64,000 nt of DNA, taken from contig OY970832.1 of the NCBI GenBank assembly GCA_963853835.1, positions 764,001-828,000 of the forward strand, read 5' to 3'. Numbering within the stretch: position 1 is the stretch's first letter; every line of letters begins with the position of its first letter. The stretch comes from Calendula officinalis (Eukaryota > Streptophyta > Magnoliopsida > Asterales > Asteraceae). The notes beneath the pieces are model-generated. The model had not been told where the DNA came from. It ran no database searches and saw nothing but the letters and a program-made list of their open reading frames with translations. The translations under genes were made by a program, and so were the position numbers. Below, one piece after another: positions 1 to 12,166 of this stretch.

Positions 1-179
1 ATTCTATTTTTTCTTTTCTTTTTCTGAACCAAAAAAAAAAACAGAATATCGAATAAGAAACTCACCGGTCAGAAGAGTCAGCCTATACATTTCAATTTTT
101 TTCTCTTTTTTTAATATATAATGCAATATTTATATTTATATATATTTATATTTATATGGTTTTTTCATTTCTTATATTG

Positions 180-3100
180 TTAACGGCCGGTTTTTGCACG
201 TTTGATACCACTTGTGTTGAATGGTGAGACGCTACCACTGGGGCCCGGGCTTTCTTCACGGAAATTTGAATTTAGCATTGCTAGTTCTCGTAATTGTTGC
301 CTTTTTATATAATCTTCGGTTTCATCCTGTAAATTTAAAATAAAAAATAAAAAAATGACATGTAGGTGAATATTTGACTTTTAAGGTCAAGTAGACTGCT
401 TTTTAAATTCAAAGTTTTCCTAAATTTTGTGAGTTTTCGGGAGTATTTTGGTAAATTATTGTAAATTTATTGAAAATAATACGGGTTGGAAACATGTTTG
501 TGTTAGTTATTTGGGAGATCTCCATTATTTTGAAGTTGTAAAGTATCTCCTTTGACATTTGAAAGTCAAACGAGATACTTGAAATTGTCTTTTTGTTTAC
601 GTTAGTTGTATAAGTTGATTATTAATGAGCGAGAAACAGTTTTACAGTGATTAAGATTTACCAAAAGTTTATTGGTCAACATTTGACTTTTGAGGTCAAA
701 CTATTTTTCAAATTCATGAATTTTCTGCATTCTTTTAAGTTTTCAGGTTATTTTGACAAAATTATTCAAAACTTATAAATATCTTCATCAGATCTGAAAT
801 TATAATGTGACGCATTTGACTTTTAAAAGTCAAAGTTCTAGAAATTATTTGATTAAATTAGTCTGTCATTCTTTGACTTTTAATCAAAAGGACAACTTCT
901 AATCCCACATTTGACATGAGGATATTTAAATTGTGAGGAAACATCAATAAATAAAGGGTAAATGTAATAAAATAACAATATACTTTAGGCGGTTGTCCAT
1001 TTTGGTAACTCTAACTTTACTTTTTTTAAGGTTCATTTTGGTAATTAGAGGTTTTTAGTATACCTACTTTGGTAATTATAGCATTAAAACAAAAATAAAA
1101 AGGCCATAAAAACTTTCTTAACTACCCGAGAGGGAAAAAAAACTTTAATTACCAAAACAATCAAGCTAAAAAACTAGTAATTGCCAAAACACACGTTAAA
1201 AAGTTATAATTACCAAATAGGACCACCGCCTAACGTATATTTCGATTTTATGACATTTTCCATAATAATAAAAATAGAGTGAAAAGAGTAATTTAAAGGA
1301 ATTTTACCACTGGTTTAAGTAATTCTTCAATTATTTCTTGTGCTTGTCTTAATCTCAAATCAACAACGGTTGCAGGTAAATCAGCTTCAATTAAGATATG
1401 AAGTGGCTCATTTAAATGCTCATAGCCCGGTCTTCCCCTTAGTTTCTCTTCCTTTTAATTTTTAAAAAATATTAAATATTAGAATTCAAAAATTGCATGA
1501 TAATGATGTTTAAATTAATTAAATTTAACTTAATTAAATTAATATATGAGAGAACCTTATCAGGATCCTTGATTGATCCTTTTCCTCGTATATAAACACG
1601 ACAACCTGTTGTAGCTTCTATACGTTTCAGTGAATTGCCTCTTGGTCCCAAAAGCCGGCCCACAAAGTTAAACTAAAAATTCAAATATAAAATATTATTA
1701 AAACTATGATTTATTTATTTATTTAGTTTGCGGGTTATATTTATAACGTATGATTATTGTCTCATTTTAGTTCATATAATGATAATTGAATACGACACAT
1801 TGAGACCCACAAAACGGGGTGAGCAAAAGAAAATGTAGATTAGATGTGGCAGTTTTGACCTATTTATATGGAAACAGGTCAATTCGGGTTATATTTAATT
1901 GATAACGGGCTAAATGTAGAAAACCAGCTAAATGTGAAACGGGTCAAATATATAAAACTAGCTAAATGGAAGCAGACTATTTCAGGTTTTTATTTAATCA
2001 ATAATGGGCTAAATAACTAACTGAAAATGAAACGGGTCAAGTATGGAAAACTAGCTAAGATGGAAGCAGGCCGATTCAGGTTGCAATTAAATCAATAACG
2101 AGCTACATGTAGAAAACTAACTAAAAATGAAACGGGTCAAATATAGGAAACTAGCTAACATGGAAGCAGGCCAATTCAGATGTTATTTAATCAGTAACGG
2201 GCTAAATGTAGATAACTAGCTAAAAATGAAACAAGTCAAATGTAGAGAACTAGCCAAAATGGAAACGGGCCAATGTAAAAAGCTGGCAAGAAACATAACG
2301 GGTCAAAACGGGCCAAACAGGTCCAAGGTCGCCTAAATAGCTCTAGAAATGAAGCATATATATTAAATAAGCATGTTATAAAAAACAAAGATATATAAAT
2401 TTGGATAAATTATAAAAAAAATTTATAATTATTGCAATTTCTTGAAAACTTACATTTGGGAAAGAATCAACGGGAATCTCTAATCGTAAGATTCGTTTGA
2501 CTGTGTAAGAGCTCGGGCTTGCTGGAGCTCCTTGCCACTCCATTGACATTCCACTTAACCTCTGTTATTACACAACATAAAATCAGTTAATTTATTTTCA
2601 TTTATTTATTTATTTTAAAGTAATTTATTTAAAAAAGACAAAAAAAAAACTACAAACGATTAATTCAACCTTTTACAGCCCGATTAAGCCAAATACGAAC
2701 CCTTTTTAACTAACCAACCTGAATACAACCCGTTTAGATAAACGGGTTGTACAAGTCGTGCTGACTTAGGGTTCAGGTTTTGGACTCAATTAACTAAACG
2801 GGCTGTGTTCGGGTTGGGTGATACCAACCCGAACCCGTCACAAATTTCAAAATATAATAGAATTTGCATAATGTATTTAAGATTATAAATTAATTACCTC
2901 TTGTGGAAAACCATTCCAGCCTGTGATTCCTGGCCCGGGAATATGTGGCATAAGATCTGAAGAAGCCATCGGGCTCGGGCTTCTATGTCTCAATCTATCA
3001 AGCTCGTTAAACCCTTGGTTGTGCAACATACTAGAAACCCTCAAGATTTCTAAAATAAATTAATTATAAATAATCAATACGTTAATTATGATTACAATAT

Positions 3101-3775
3101 TAACATAATTATAATAACAATAATAAATTTACAGATAAAAAAGATTTCAGACGACTTTCAACCCATTGGGCTCGTTCCAATTTTAGCTAACTTTTTACTT
3201 AAAACCAAGACACAAGCAAAGAGACACTAAGGTGGCGTTTGGTTGATGGGTATGGAATGAGTGTCAGACACTGTTACTCTAATAAGAGTGTTTGGTTAAT
3301 GGGTATGGGTTTTAAAAGCCTGAATGAAACCCATGAACTTGGGAATCCTTCAAACTAGTGTTCTTCAGTTAGGTACTTGATAAAGGCAGAAACTTTAACT
3401 CATGATCCAAGAAACACTAACAAGTGAATCTAACAAACATAATTAAAGAACATAAACCCTGGAAATTAAAATAACGAAAATTTATAAAAATCAAACCTTG
3501 ATTCAAGAATCTGGCACATAACGGAAAAACTTGCAAAAATGGTTGAAGCTTCTGATGTTCAGCCAATAATTCAGACAAATATTGACTGCAAAACATGATT
3601 ATTAATCAAGATTCAATAAAAAGATTAAACTTTATGAAATAAACTAAAATACCCATTAAAAATCACTAAATTTTTTTAGCAAATGAATTACAAACCTATC
3701 AACATCTCCAGTAGTTCTAATCTGTGGAGAAACAGTTCTTGATGGAGAGAAATTTGGATTATATAAACCTGACAT
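180..3775 (-). CDS. STAR/QUAKING-like KH-domain RNA-binding protein (7 coding exons)
   Basis: Coding exons (minus): 3775-3696, 3585-3497, 3049-2898, 2561-2454, 1672-1556, 1451-1308, 326-180; all junctions are GT-AG and keep frame, giving 278 aa, close to the ~280-290 aa usual for plant proteins of the At2g38610/At3g08620 type. The N-terminal STAR segment (SELLAEHQKLQPF, near residue 30) precedes a single maxi-KH domain at about residues 128-228, with the nucleic-acid-binding GxxG loop as GPRG at 152-155 and the following RIEATTGCRVYIRGKGS. The C-terminus has the family tail ending KRAKTGR. The expected role is single-stranded RNA binding in mRNA processing in the nucleus (family knowledge). 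Start choice: the first ATG gives MSGLYNPNFSPSR, typical of the family. Intron 6 carries a foldback MITE, intron 4 a minisatellite, and intron 2 a MITE remnant; the reading frame is intact. Confidence 0.93.
956..1261. mobile_element. Foldback MITE in KH-gene intron 6
   Basis: The left arm (GGTAAATGTAATAAAATAAC, then a TTTAGGCGGTTGTCC-type segment) is matched by the reverse complement of the right end (GGAAAATGTCATAAAATCG, then TTAGGCGGTGGTCC). Both arms repeat TTTGGTAATTA-type motifs. A one-sided relative lies at about 19650-19815 in an intron of the coiled-coil gene. No coding capacity. Confidence 0.65.
1865..2285. repeat. Minisatellite, ~95-100 bp unit, in KH-gene intron 4
   Basis: About four and a half imperfect tandem copies. 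Each carries TGGAAGCAGGCC..TTCAGG, then TTTAATCAATAACGGGCTAA, then AAAATGAAACGGGTCAA and AACTAGCTAA. Copy starts are near 1869, 1967, 2060, 2160 and 2261. It lies wholly inside the intron between coding exons 4 and 5. Confidence 0.75.
3228..3345. mobile_element. MITE remnant in KH-gene intron 2
   Basis: Contains GGTGGCGTTTGGTTGATGGG and a partial second copy GAGTGTTTGGTTAATGGG, resembling the GGGGCGTTTGGTTCG ends of the Harbinger-like MITE at 29497. No matching far end was found, so it is a fragment. Confidence 0.4.
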
Positions 3776-4368
3776 GAATTTCTTCTTGTGTGATTAAAAT
3801 CCACCAAAAGAAACGGTGGAAAAATAAGCATAAAAAGGGAGCAAAAACAGAGGAAGAAAAAGGGGTTTTTTTACTTATTTTTTAATTATATTTTTTTTGG
3901 CTATCTTTTTGCTGATAAATAAGGGGGCAAGAACAATCCAAAAAGGTCTGTCAAGTTTAGCAGAAAATTTGAGGCAATTATTATCTTGCTTGTTTGGTAA
4001 TAAAAGATATTATTATATTCTAAAATTTTAAGAAAAAATGTAATTTTTTAATATTAAAAAGGGTATCAGTATGACTTTTTAATTATGATTAACATACTGT
4101 TTTAAGGTTAAAAAAACAAAAGAAATCAAGAGAACATATATTCCATCTACCTTCCCATGTTATATTGATTTACATAAAATTTATAATTATCTAATTAATT
4201 AAAACAAGTTAATATTAAAGTTATGTATTGTTTACTAATTACACTTATAAATATTTTAGAGCTTGAGTTAAATTTACATATTTTCTATCTTTTGGTTATT
4301 AAATATATAATTAAGTATAAATTAAGTAATTAAGTAAATAGTGAGTGTTATTTGATATATAATTTAGA
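3776..4368. other. KH-gene upstream region
   Basis: AT-rich flank upstream of the KH start codon. It should hold the 5' leader and promoter, but I could not fix a TATA box or transcription start. No ORF or repeat recognised. Confidence 0.4.
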
Positions 4369-5769
4369 CTAGGTTATTACCCGTGAAAAATCACGGGCTG
4401 TCGTAATTTTTCTGAATAACTAATAAGAAATATTAAAGATAAAATTTGAAATACTTTTTTGAAAATAACATTTGATATACCACCGTCCTTATCTTCTATT
4501 ATATTTACTAAAAAAGTCTTCATTTTATTCACTAATCTAAAAAATAAAATAAAAAACAATAAAATATCAAATTTTGTTTTGATAACTACTCAAGTAAAAC
4601 ATAATACCATTTAAAGTGATAAATATGTTAAGACTACTAATAAAGTCTTAATTTCATTCACTAATAAAAAATCAAAAGGTAATAATAATAGAGTATTGTC
4701 TTTAATTGATTACTACTCAAGTCAAATACTATTGTTGCTAAAAAGAATGTAATTGTAATCATGTAAATTAATATACTCTTTTATAAGGGTCTTATTTTAT
4801 ATGTTGAGATTTGTAAGAACTACGGTTTGAGTTTATTCTTTAATTAAATTTAAAAATCACTTTTATTTTTAATTTTGAAATCTTGTTGCTAAAAAGAATA
4901 TAATTGCATCTCACACTCTAAGGAATTCAAATCATGTAAATTAATATACTCTTTAATATGAGTCTTATCTTAAATGTTGAGATTTCGAAAAACCATGGTT
5001 TGTTTTCATTCTTTAAATTTGCAAATCATGTTTATTTTTAAATTTGAAAATCTTGTTGCTATAAAAAATGTAATTGTATCTCACGCTCTAAGCAATTCAA
5101 ATCATGTAAATTAATATATTTTTTTATATGGGTCTTATTTTGAAAAACTACGGTTTGATTTTATTTTTTAAATAAAATAAATATCTTTAAAAGTCTATAA
5201 CCTACTAAAAGTTCGAAATTATATAATTTAGAGAAGAAATTAAAACAATTCCTTATTTAGTGTTAGTCATTGGAGGTAATATATATAGTTATTGTCTATT
5301 TTAAAGGAATATTCTTTATATTAGCCAATATGAAGGAATTTAGTTTTGAGTTGAAATTTTAATATGCAGCTAATACAAACGGATGAGATTATGAAACTTT
5401 AATATTTAAATTGAGAAAATTATATTGTTTTATTTTTAAATTTCAAAATCTAGTTGCTAAAAAGAGTGTACTTTTAAAATGGGAAGTGATTTATTTTTGA
5501 GCTAGAATTTTGTGATACTGAGGCTGATATTTTAAAATTCGCACAAAAGATAAAATTGGTATTTTTATTTAAAAAAATGTAGCTTATTTTTAGGCCGAAT
5601 GAATTTTGAGCATGTAATTAATTTTCGAAATATAGAGGAAAATAAGGGAAAATAGGGGACATGTGGCATTTAGGTTAGTTATGAGTCATCAATACCAACC
5701 AATGAGAAGGGGTTAAGATGACATGTGGGCAAATAAAACTCAAATCTAGGCTCCATATATAGAGGTAGA
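4369..5769 (-). mobile_element. Non-autonomous Helitron, minus orientation
   Basis: Read on the minus strand, the 3' end has a hairpin CCCGTGATTTTTCACGGG, followed 8 nt later by the terminal CTAG (complement of 4369-4372) and then T, as Helitrons require. The proposed 5' end, TCTACCTCTATATATGG at 5769, is preceded by A. The 3' hairpin matches the Helitron ending at 28297. There is no RepHel ORF. The 5' end is less certain than the 3' end. The interior holds repeated AT-rich segments around AATCATGTAAATTAATATA at about 4750-5130. Confidence 0.6.
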
Positions 5770-5984
5770 TTGTTGTAATTTTTTATAATAATATTATGGA
5801 ATATATCATAGATACCAGTTTATATATTTGGTGTTTGTTATTACTTTTTTTTGTCCTACTATTTACATTAGATAATTTTATATTTAGGTATTATGATTTA
5901 CACATGTAACCATATGTACAGGAATTCATAAATTATGAAAACATCATTTATAAAGTTTGAAAATAAATCTTAATATTTTTAAAA

Positions 5985-7150
5985 ATTTAAAGTTATAACC
6001 CCGAGCGAAGCCGGGTATACTAAACCTTGTTACTAACATATCAGATGACTACTACTAAAATAATAAAACAGTTTTTGACATCTTTACCGATATTCTGTTA
6101 ATTTTTACCATCTTATTATTAAAAAAAAAAGGAAAGTAAGATATTCGTGATATATGAAATGATTTGAAGAAATAGTGAGGTGGGGAGATTCTAGTAGGTG
6201 AAGGTGTAGGTAAAAAGGTGATAAATGAACACGTGTCAAACATGCAGGCAGTTAAATGGTGGGTCCCACAGCCAGCATGCGGCCAATAACCAATTGATGT
6301 GGCCAACGGAGTCTTAGCTGGATTTACAGGGTGGCTTTCGCCACACCTTCCACCAACCGTCGCCGTTTTGTTCCCCTCACACACCATGCTTTCTATTTTT
6401 ACTTCGTTGTCACAAAAAAAAAAAAAAAAAAAAAAAAAACTACGAAGTTAACATGTTTTAATTTAGTTTCCTTTCGTATCAAAGTATCAATAATATAATT
6501 TGATTGGTCAATTAAGGGAAAAATAGTTAATTGCTAAATTCTCTAATGAAATGTCAAAGAAATCCACCTCATATATATAAAATTAATTGAAAATGATGAA
6601 ACTACAAGCACATGGTAATATAAAAATTTTATTCAAATATATTATACGAAGTATTAAAGTTAAGAAATTTTAATATAAAAAAATATAATCGAACAAACAA
6701 TTATTGCAACATGTGCAATATTTCTACAACTTTGACCAAAGGTATCCAATGAATTCTGAATAAAAAAAACATGTAACATTTGGTTTGCTGTTTTCATCTT
6801 AGATTGAGCTTAATTAGCGTGCGTAGGAAATGAATTGTAAAATGAAATTTCATTGACAATCTTTTAAACTTAAAATTAAATACTCAAACGCTATAAAAGC
6901 CTTTAATTCATAGAAGTATATAAAATTACTAAGATAAAACCCGCGCGATGCGGCGGGCTGCGAAATATATAAACCTGACGATTAAAAGTCCATTGGTTAC
7001 ATATTTTTATAACGAATACTGTACATAATCATAAACTGTGTATACAATAGAGGTAAAAAGCAAGAATTAGCATTGTCGTTGAAATGTTGTTTGGTTACAT
7101 GTTTTGATATATAGTAGGGTACCCGCGCAAATGAGGCGGCGGGTACACTG
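5985..7150. repeat. Helitron-terminus-like hairpins and poly(A) tract
   Basis: Three short GC hairpins stand out in AT-rich DNA: near 5999-6015 (CCCCGAGCGAAGCCGGG), 6940-6958 (CCCGCGCGATGCGGCGGG) and 7121-7140 (CCCGCGCAAATGAGGCGGC). Each resembles a Helitron 3' hairpin, but matching CTRR ends are imperfect. A run of about 26 A lies at 6414-6440. A 110-codon minus-strand ORF at 6055-6387 has no recognisable domain and reads through this repeat-derived DNA, so I do not call it a gene. Confidence 0.4.
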
Positions 7151-7545
7151 ATACATCTATTCCGCGACGATGTTGATGGTGTTCGTGTACATGTTTTTGT
7201 ATAACGATTATTATACAAATGACTGATAGTTGGGAATGAAATATGTATAAAACTACATTGAAAACTTATCGGCGTTTAAAATTTGTTAAATTAAAAGATG
7301 GAAAAGTTGACCCTTTGTGTTTACGTAAGTTAATTCTTTTATACCATTAAAAGTAATAATAATTATTTCATAAAGATAAATAAAGCACGTTAAGAAATCA
7401 CCAAATAACGTTGCAACATTTCACCAAATAGAGTAATTAAAATGAAGAAACAAACATTGCAAAATTGTTGTCTTAAAAAAGAAATCTTATCTTCTTATAA
7501 TAAAAATTCAGACTCCATCATGCGGCAGTCTTCGTTTGGCCAACC

Positions 7546-9940
7546 TTACATGTGTTGTTCAATCTGTCCAGAAGATAACTTCTGAGATTTTGATGATGTT
7601 GCTACATCATTTCCCTCCATATCGCAACATTCATCTAATTGCCTCTTCAAGTTCACCGGGGTGCTGCAAAATTTTGATCGAGTTGTTGACGGTGATGGCT
7701 CGACTGAAATTGGGGTGATATAATCATCGACTTCTGAAATTAGACTCTGTATAATAGATTCACGTAAAGATTAGTATGACCAAAAATAGGGTTACAATTT
7801 ACATAATATATTTTGAATTTAAAATGGTTCTCCAATATTACCGTGCAACCATTTAATTTTGTTTCTAACTCTGATAGTATTTCTTCTTTGTTAGTCATGG
7901 TTGCAATACCATAAACGCTACTACCCGACTCGATATTGTATTGACTCATGTCTAACTTGAAAGCCAATTTTTTATTTAATAGCAGCTTAAAATCAGTAGG
8001 AATGGTTTTGAGGGGCATACCGGCCTGCTTATAATAAGAAGATATATAAGGATTAAACAGATTAAGTAGAAACCATAGATGTAATATAGGAGTTCACCTT
8101 TTCAAATTAATCGACGTAGTACTTAGCAGTTTTACCGAGCAAGTAATTAGCATCACGGTCAAACATGGTAACAGTTAAAACTCCAGTGTTGTCTTCAATA
8201 ATGACCGGAATTTTAAACCTTGGTGACAAATTTAGGAAAATATTATAAATTCGTAACTAAAATTTAGGGTAAATGGAAGAAAACGTTATGTTAGTTATAT
8301 TTACCGGGGAACAAAAGACGGGGTTTTTCCTTTACATGGATCTTTAGAACACACTTTAATAGACACCTGATGGCTCCCTTGAGTACCGTCTTCTTTTTTC
8401 ACCATCAACACCTTTTCTTCCATTCCACTTTTACAATAGGCACACGCGTTGTAGTACCACGGGAAATCATCACCTACGCCGGTTATGGTGCATAACACAA
8501 TAACTTTTTTAACCTGTTGCAAATATTACAGCCAAAGTATTAAATATAAATTTGTAAGACCATTCGAGTTACATGTTGTTTATTTAAAATCAAAACGTAA
8601 TTATAAATATTGTACCTCAGCAGGGGTCAAGATATCAGCGATAGCTACAAACTTATAGTTTATTAAGAAATCATTCTTTATAGAGTATGAAGATGTAACT
8701 TTCTTGGTGATGCTAGACGGTGGCGTGTCCATTCCCGATTCAACCATGACAGTTTTCATTCTGTAGTTAGGAAAAAACTCATTATATATAGTGATGACAA
8801 TATAAGTGGCATATAAAAGTATACATGTCAAACGGTAATTGAAAGTTACTTATGATTGAAATCTTGTATCTCTTGTATTCCACTGTTGACAAACACACGT
8901 GTTGCATCAAAGTAAGTGGCAACCGATGTTGGACCTATACATTTAGGAACAAATCACTCGTTAAAGTTTTTATGTTGACAAATAAAATATCATTTATGTT
9001 AATACTTAATATTATTAAATTTTCCCAACTAAAAAGTACCCTTCCATGTGTCTATTTTGGCAAATTGAAGTATTATTACGACACGATCGGTTGGTTGTAT
9101 GGAGTCTAGGTAATTTTGCAAACTATGAGCATGTTCCCCCCACAAGGTTATAATGATAATGTCACCCCTGCAATTAAACCAAATCGATTAGTTTATGACA
9201 TCAATTATATTATATATACATATATAATGATTCGAACGAACTCTATGTTTTTTATTTCTATTGGGAGCTTGTGCTTGCTTCTATCTTCACTTGAAGAATT
9301 AAGGCTTTCGACGACGCAAATTTCTCCGATTACATCTAAAAAAATTTCGTTAATTAGTATGGGTATAGGGTAATATGACATATAAATCCTACATAGTAAA
9401 ATGGACTTTTCTTTTACCAATTGACTTTGAAGTTAGTAATGAGTTATTCAAAATCTTATCGTATGCGGCAAATTCAAAACCATGTAAAGGGCCAGACCAC
9501 TCAGCGCATTCTTTAACCGTTGTGCTTGATTGAAATGAAAGCTTTTCATTCAGGCCAGTAAACGTGAAACTTGATTTGGTCGCCCACAACTTACCTCCTT
9601 TGATAATGTAAACACCGTCTTCCTTCAGTTTTGTTTGAAATTTACTCATTAACTTCACGTAAATAGAACCTTGAATCCTGCCTCCCTACAAAATATTTAA
9701 TACAAAATGTAGTTAATCGTAAGTTAACATTGTTGAGATAATATATATAAGTAGTGATGATTTATCGAATATGATTAAGAGTAATACCTCTTCGTCAATT
9801 AAAATCATCTCAAGTGATATTATCTCGTTTTTGTTGTTGAAGTTTGTTTGGGGCCAAATCCGGCAAACCTTGACCTTGATGTGAATTTTGTCTTTGAAAT
9901 CATGAATGTTTCTTACAAAGTGCAATCCGGTTGTTGACAT
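7546..9940 (-). CDS. Replication protein A 70 kDa subunit-like protein (10 exons)
   Basis: Exons (minus): 9940-9788, 9685-9418, 9335-9242, 9167-9040, 8934-8850, 8760-8616, 8513-8305, 8218-8116, 8024-7842, 7746-7546; frames join to 522 aa. This is the RPA1/RPA70 fold: an N-terminal OB domain starting FVRNIHDFKDKIHIKVKVCR, a second OB with the family signature IITLWGEHAHSL, and a DBD-C-like OB with a putative zinc site C315-x2-C318...C346-x4-C351. Family role: single-stranded DNA binding in replication and repair in the nucleus. The protein lacks the RPA70N protein-interaction domain and is shorter than canonical RPA70 (~600+ aa), like the expanded RPA-like families of plants. The exon 3 donor (GTTCG) and exon 8 donor (GTCGAT, chosen to avoid a TAA) are the least certain borders. 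No frame-breaking change is seen if these are right. Confidence 0.8.
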
Positions 9941-11110
9941 GGTTTGCCGAATTATGATGATAGTCGATGAATGGTGATGTTTGGTGGTATTAGAATTAAA
10001 AAAACGTGAATTGAAGTAGAATGATTAATTTGTCTATTTATACACAATTAAAAAACGTATATACGTTATATTAAATGTAATATCACGGCCATTTAATTGC
10101 ATGGACGTTTTTAAATGTAATAAAACGTATATTAAATTGCATGGTCAACTAAAACGTCTGTATTTAAGTTGGTAAATACGTTATATAGAACGATAATTAT
10201 AATCTACGTTTTCTTAAAAATACGTCTGCATATTTTTAAGATGGTAAAATACGTATTTTTTTAGCGGGGTCAACAACAATTGACAGTTAAAATGGTCTGC
10301 ATATTTTGACGATTCCACATATGGTAATTATAAACGCAATTTTTGGTTTTGATGAACGATTTATATGGTAATTACGTTTCAAGGTTATAATACATTAAAT
10401 ACGTTTTTATGGTAATTACGTTTTGATTTAGGAAAATACATATGGTAATTACGTTTTCTAATAAATACGTATGCAACTTTTCAAACATGGTAAGTAAAAT
10501 ATGGTCAAAATAGTATATATATACCGAATTTTATTTGGTTTAACAACTTAAAATATTTTTATTAAAGACGTAATTGACCGTTTTAGTTGGACAATAAAAA
10601 CGTATATAAGTAATTCAATTTTCGTCAACCAAAATACGTTTTTTGCGATTCCACATATGGTAATTATAAATACATTAAATTGAGATATTATGAGTTACGT
10701 TTTGATGAACGATTTATATGGTAATTACGTTTCAAGGTTAAAGACCATTAATTACGTTTTTATGGTAGTTACGTTTTGATTTTTCGAAAATACATATGGT
10801 ACTTACGTTTTCTAATAAATACGTCTATAAGTAATTCAAAATTAGTCGGTAGTAATTCAAATTTTGTCATATTTGTTCCTAAGTCACTGGAAATATGTAA
10901 TTCGCATTGACTTTTTGCCATAATGTATAATATGTATTTAATTTTTTAAAAAACGTAAGTCACTGGAAATAATAAGTTTGTCAACGTAATTATAATTTAG
11001 GAAGGCTATTAAATGCGAATTATCTGTTTAGGAAGTTGACTGTTTATTGATACCTTTATTACCGTGGACGTTATGTATATTAGTCGAGGTTAACAAAAGC
11101 ATAACAAAAA
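9941..11110. other. RPA-like gene upstream region
   Basis: No ORF recognised. The region is rich in TACGT/ACGTA words and holds the direct duplication described separately. Promoter elements could not be fixed. Confidence 0.3.
10310..10824. repeat. Imperfect direct duplication upstream of the RPA-like gene
   Basis: Copy 1 at about 10310-10470 and copy 2 at about 10646-10824 share CGATTCCACATATGGTAATT, GATGAACGATTTATATGG and TACGTTTTCTAATAAATACG in the same order. The motif TGGTAATTACGTTT recurs many times. The repeats lie about 0.4-0.9 kb upstream of the RPA-like start codon. Confidence 0.7.
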
Positions 11111-11195
11111 ACCACATGGCCCAGTGGTTATCACCTTGGTTGTTTTCTGAATGGTCTTGGGTTCGAATCTCGGGTAAGGCACATTTATTTTGATT
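11111..11195 (+). mobile_element. tRNA-derived SINE head
   Basis: An RNA polymerase III A box (TGGCCCAGTGG at 11117-11127) lies about 33 nt before a B box (GGTTCGAATC at 11160-11169), the spacing of a tRNA promoter. The sequence cannot fold as a complete tRNA with a normal acceptor stem and continues into non-tRNA DNA, so a SINE fits better than a tRNA gene. The 3' boundary is not defined. Confidence 0.6.
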
Positions 11196-11701
11196 TTGAA
11201 GGGTGTTTGAACATTGCTAAAAAAGGAAGTTTTAAAAATTCAAACTTCCTTTTTAGAAATGTCTAGAATGCTTTTTAAAGTAGTAAGATAAGATAGGATA
11301 AGATAATTCGACTTTTGAGGGACTTTTACACTAGAGTGGTATAATTGAATCCCATAACTCATCACTTAATCAGGAGTTGATGCTGATTTGATATATATTT
11401 TAACTTGACTCAGTTTAAATCCAATTGACATCTAGTCGAGATCAATGTATTTGAGTAGATTTTGTTACACGTTTTTTCGTTTATGTTAATATATATTTAC
11501 ATAATTAACTCATCGGGTCCAAGCAATTAGAGTCAAGTTTGTAAATATTAGCTAATCACGATAATCAGCACAAATTGAGTCGCTTTTTGAAAGTAAATTC
11601 ATTCATGGATCTCGCATTTGAAAATAAAGGCTTTGTCGAACACAAGTAAATTCCCACCCAACTCAACACAATTGCATCCTTATTTTAGATAAATATATTA
11701 A

Positions 11702-12159
11702 AGAGTAAATTACACGGATAGTCCTTTAAGTTTATATCAAATTTCACAAATGGTCATTTAGTTTCAAAAATTACACCGATGGTCCTTAATTCTGAAAGGT
11801 TTTTCACCGATGGTCCTTTACACTAACTGATGTTAATTTTTTCTGTTAACTTACCCCATGTGCAATGCACATGAGGGTAAAAAAGTCATTTTTCATTTCT
11901 TTTTTTATTCTAAAACTAAAAACTTTTATTTAAGATAAAAAAATTAATTTAAGAATGAAAAGAAATGAAAAATGAGTTTTTTACCCTCATGTGCATTGCA
12001 CATGGGGTAAGTTAACAGAAAAAATTAACATCAGTTAGTTTAAAGAACCATCGGTGAAAAACCTTTCAGAATTAAGGACCATCGATGTAATTTTTGAAAC
12101 TAAAGGACCATTTGTTAAATTTGATATAAACTTAAAGGACCATCCGTGTAATTTACTCT
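11702..12159. mobile_element. Foldback element, AGAGTAAATTACACG family, intact
   Basis: Two inverted arms of about 215 bp. The left arm starts AGAGTAAATTACACGGATAG and repeats 'GGTCCTTTA/GGTCCTTAA' segments; the right arm is its near-exact complement, ending CCGTGTAATTTACTCT. The flanks carry a 7-bp direct duplication, ATATTAA, at 11695-11701 and 12160-12166 (8 bp if one end base is lost). No ORF. It could fold into a long hairpin RNA if transcribed. Confidence 0.88.
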
Positions 12160-12166
12160 ATATTAA

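Noticed and set aside
6055..6387. 110-codon minus-strand ORF
   Set aside because: No domain or family similarity, adjacent to poly(A) and Helitron-like hairpins; composition looks like repeat sequence read by chance.
11111..11195. Candidate tRNA gene
   Set aside because: A and B boxes are present but a proper acceptor stem and anticodon arm are not; better explained as a SINE head.
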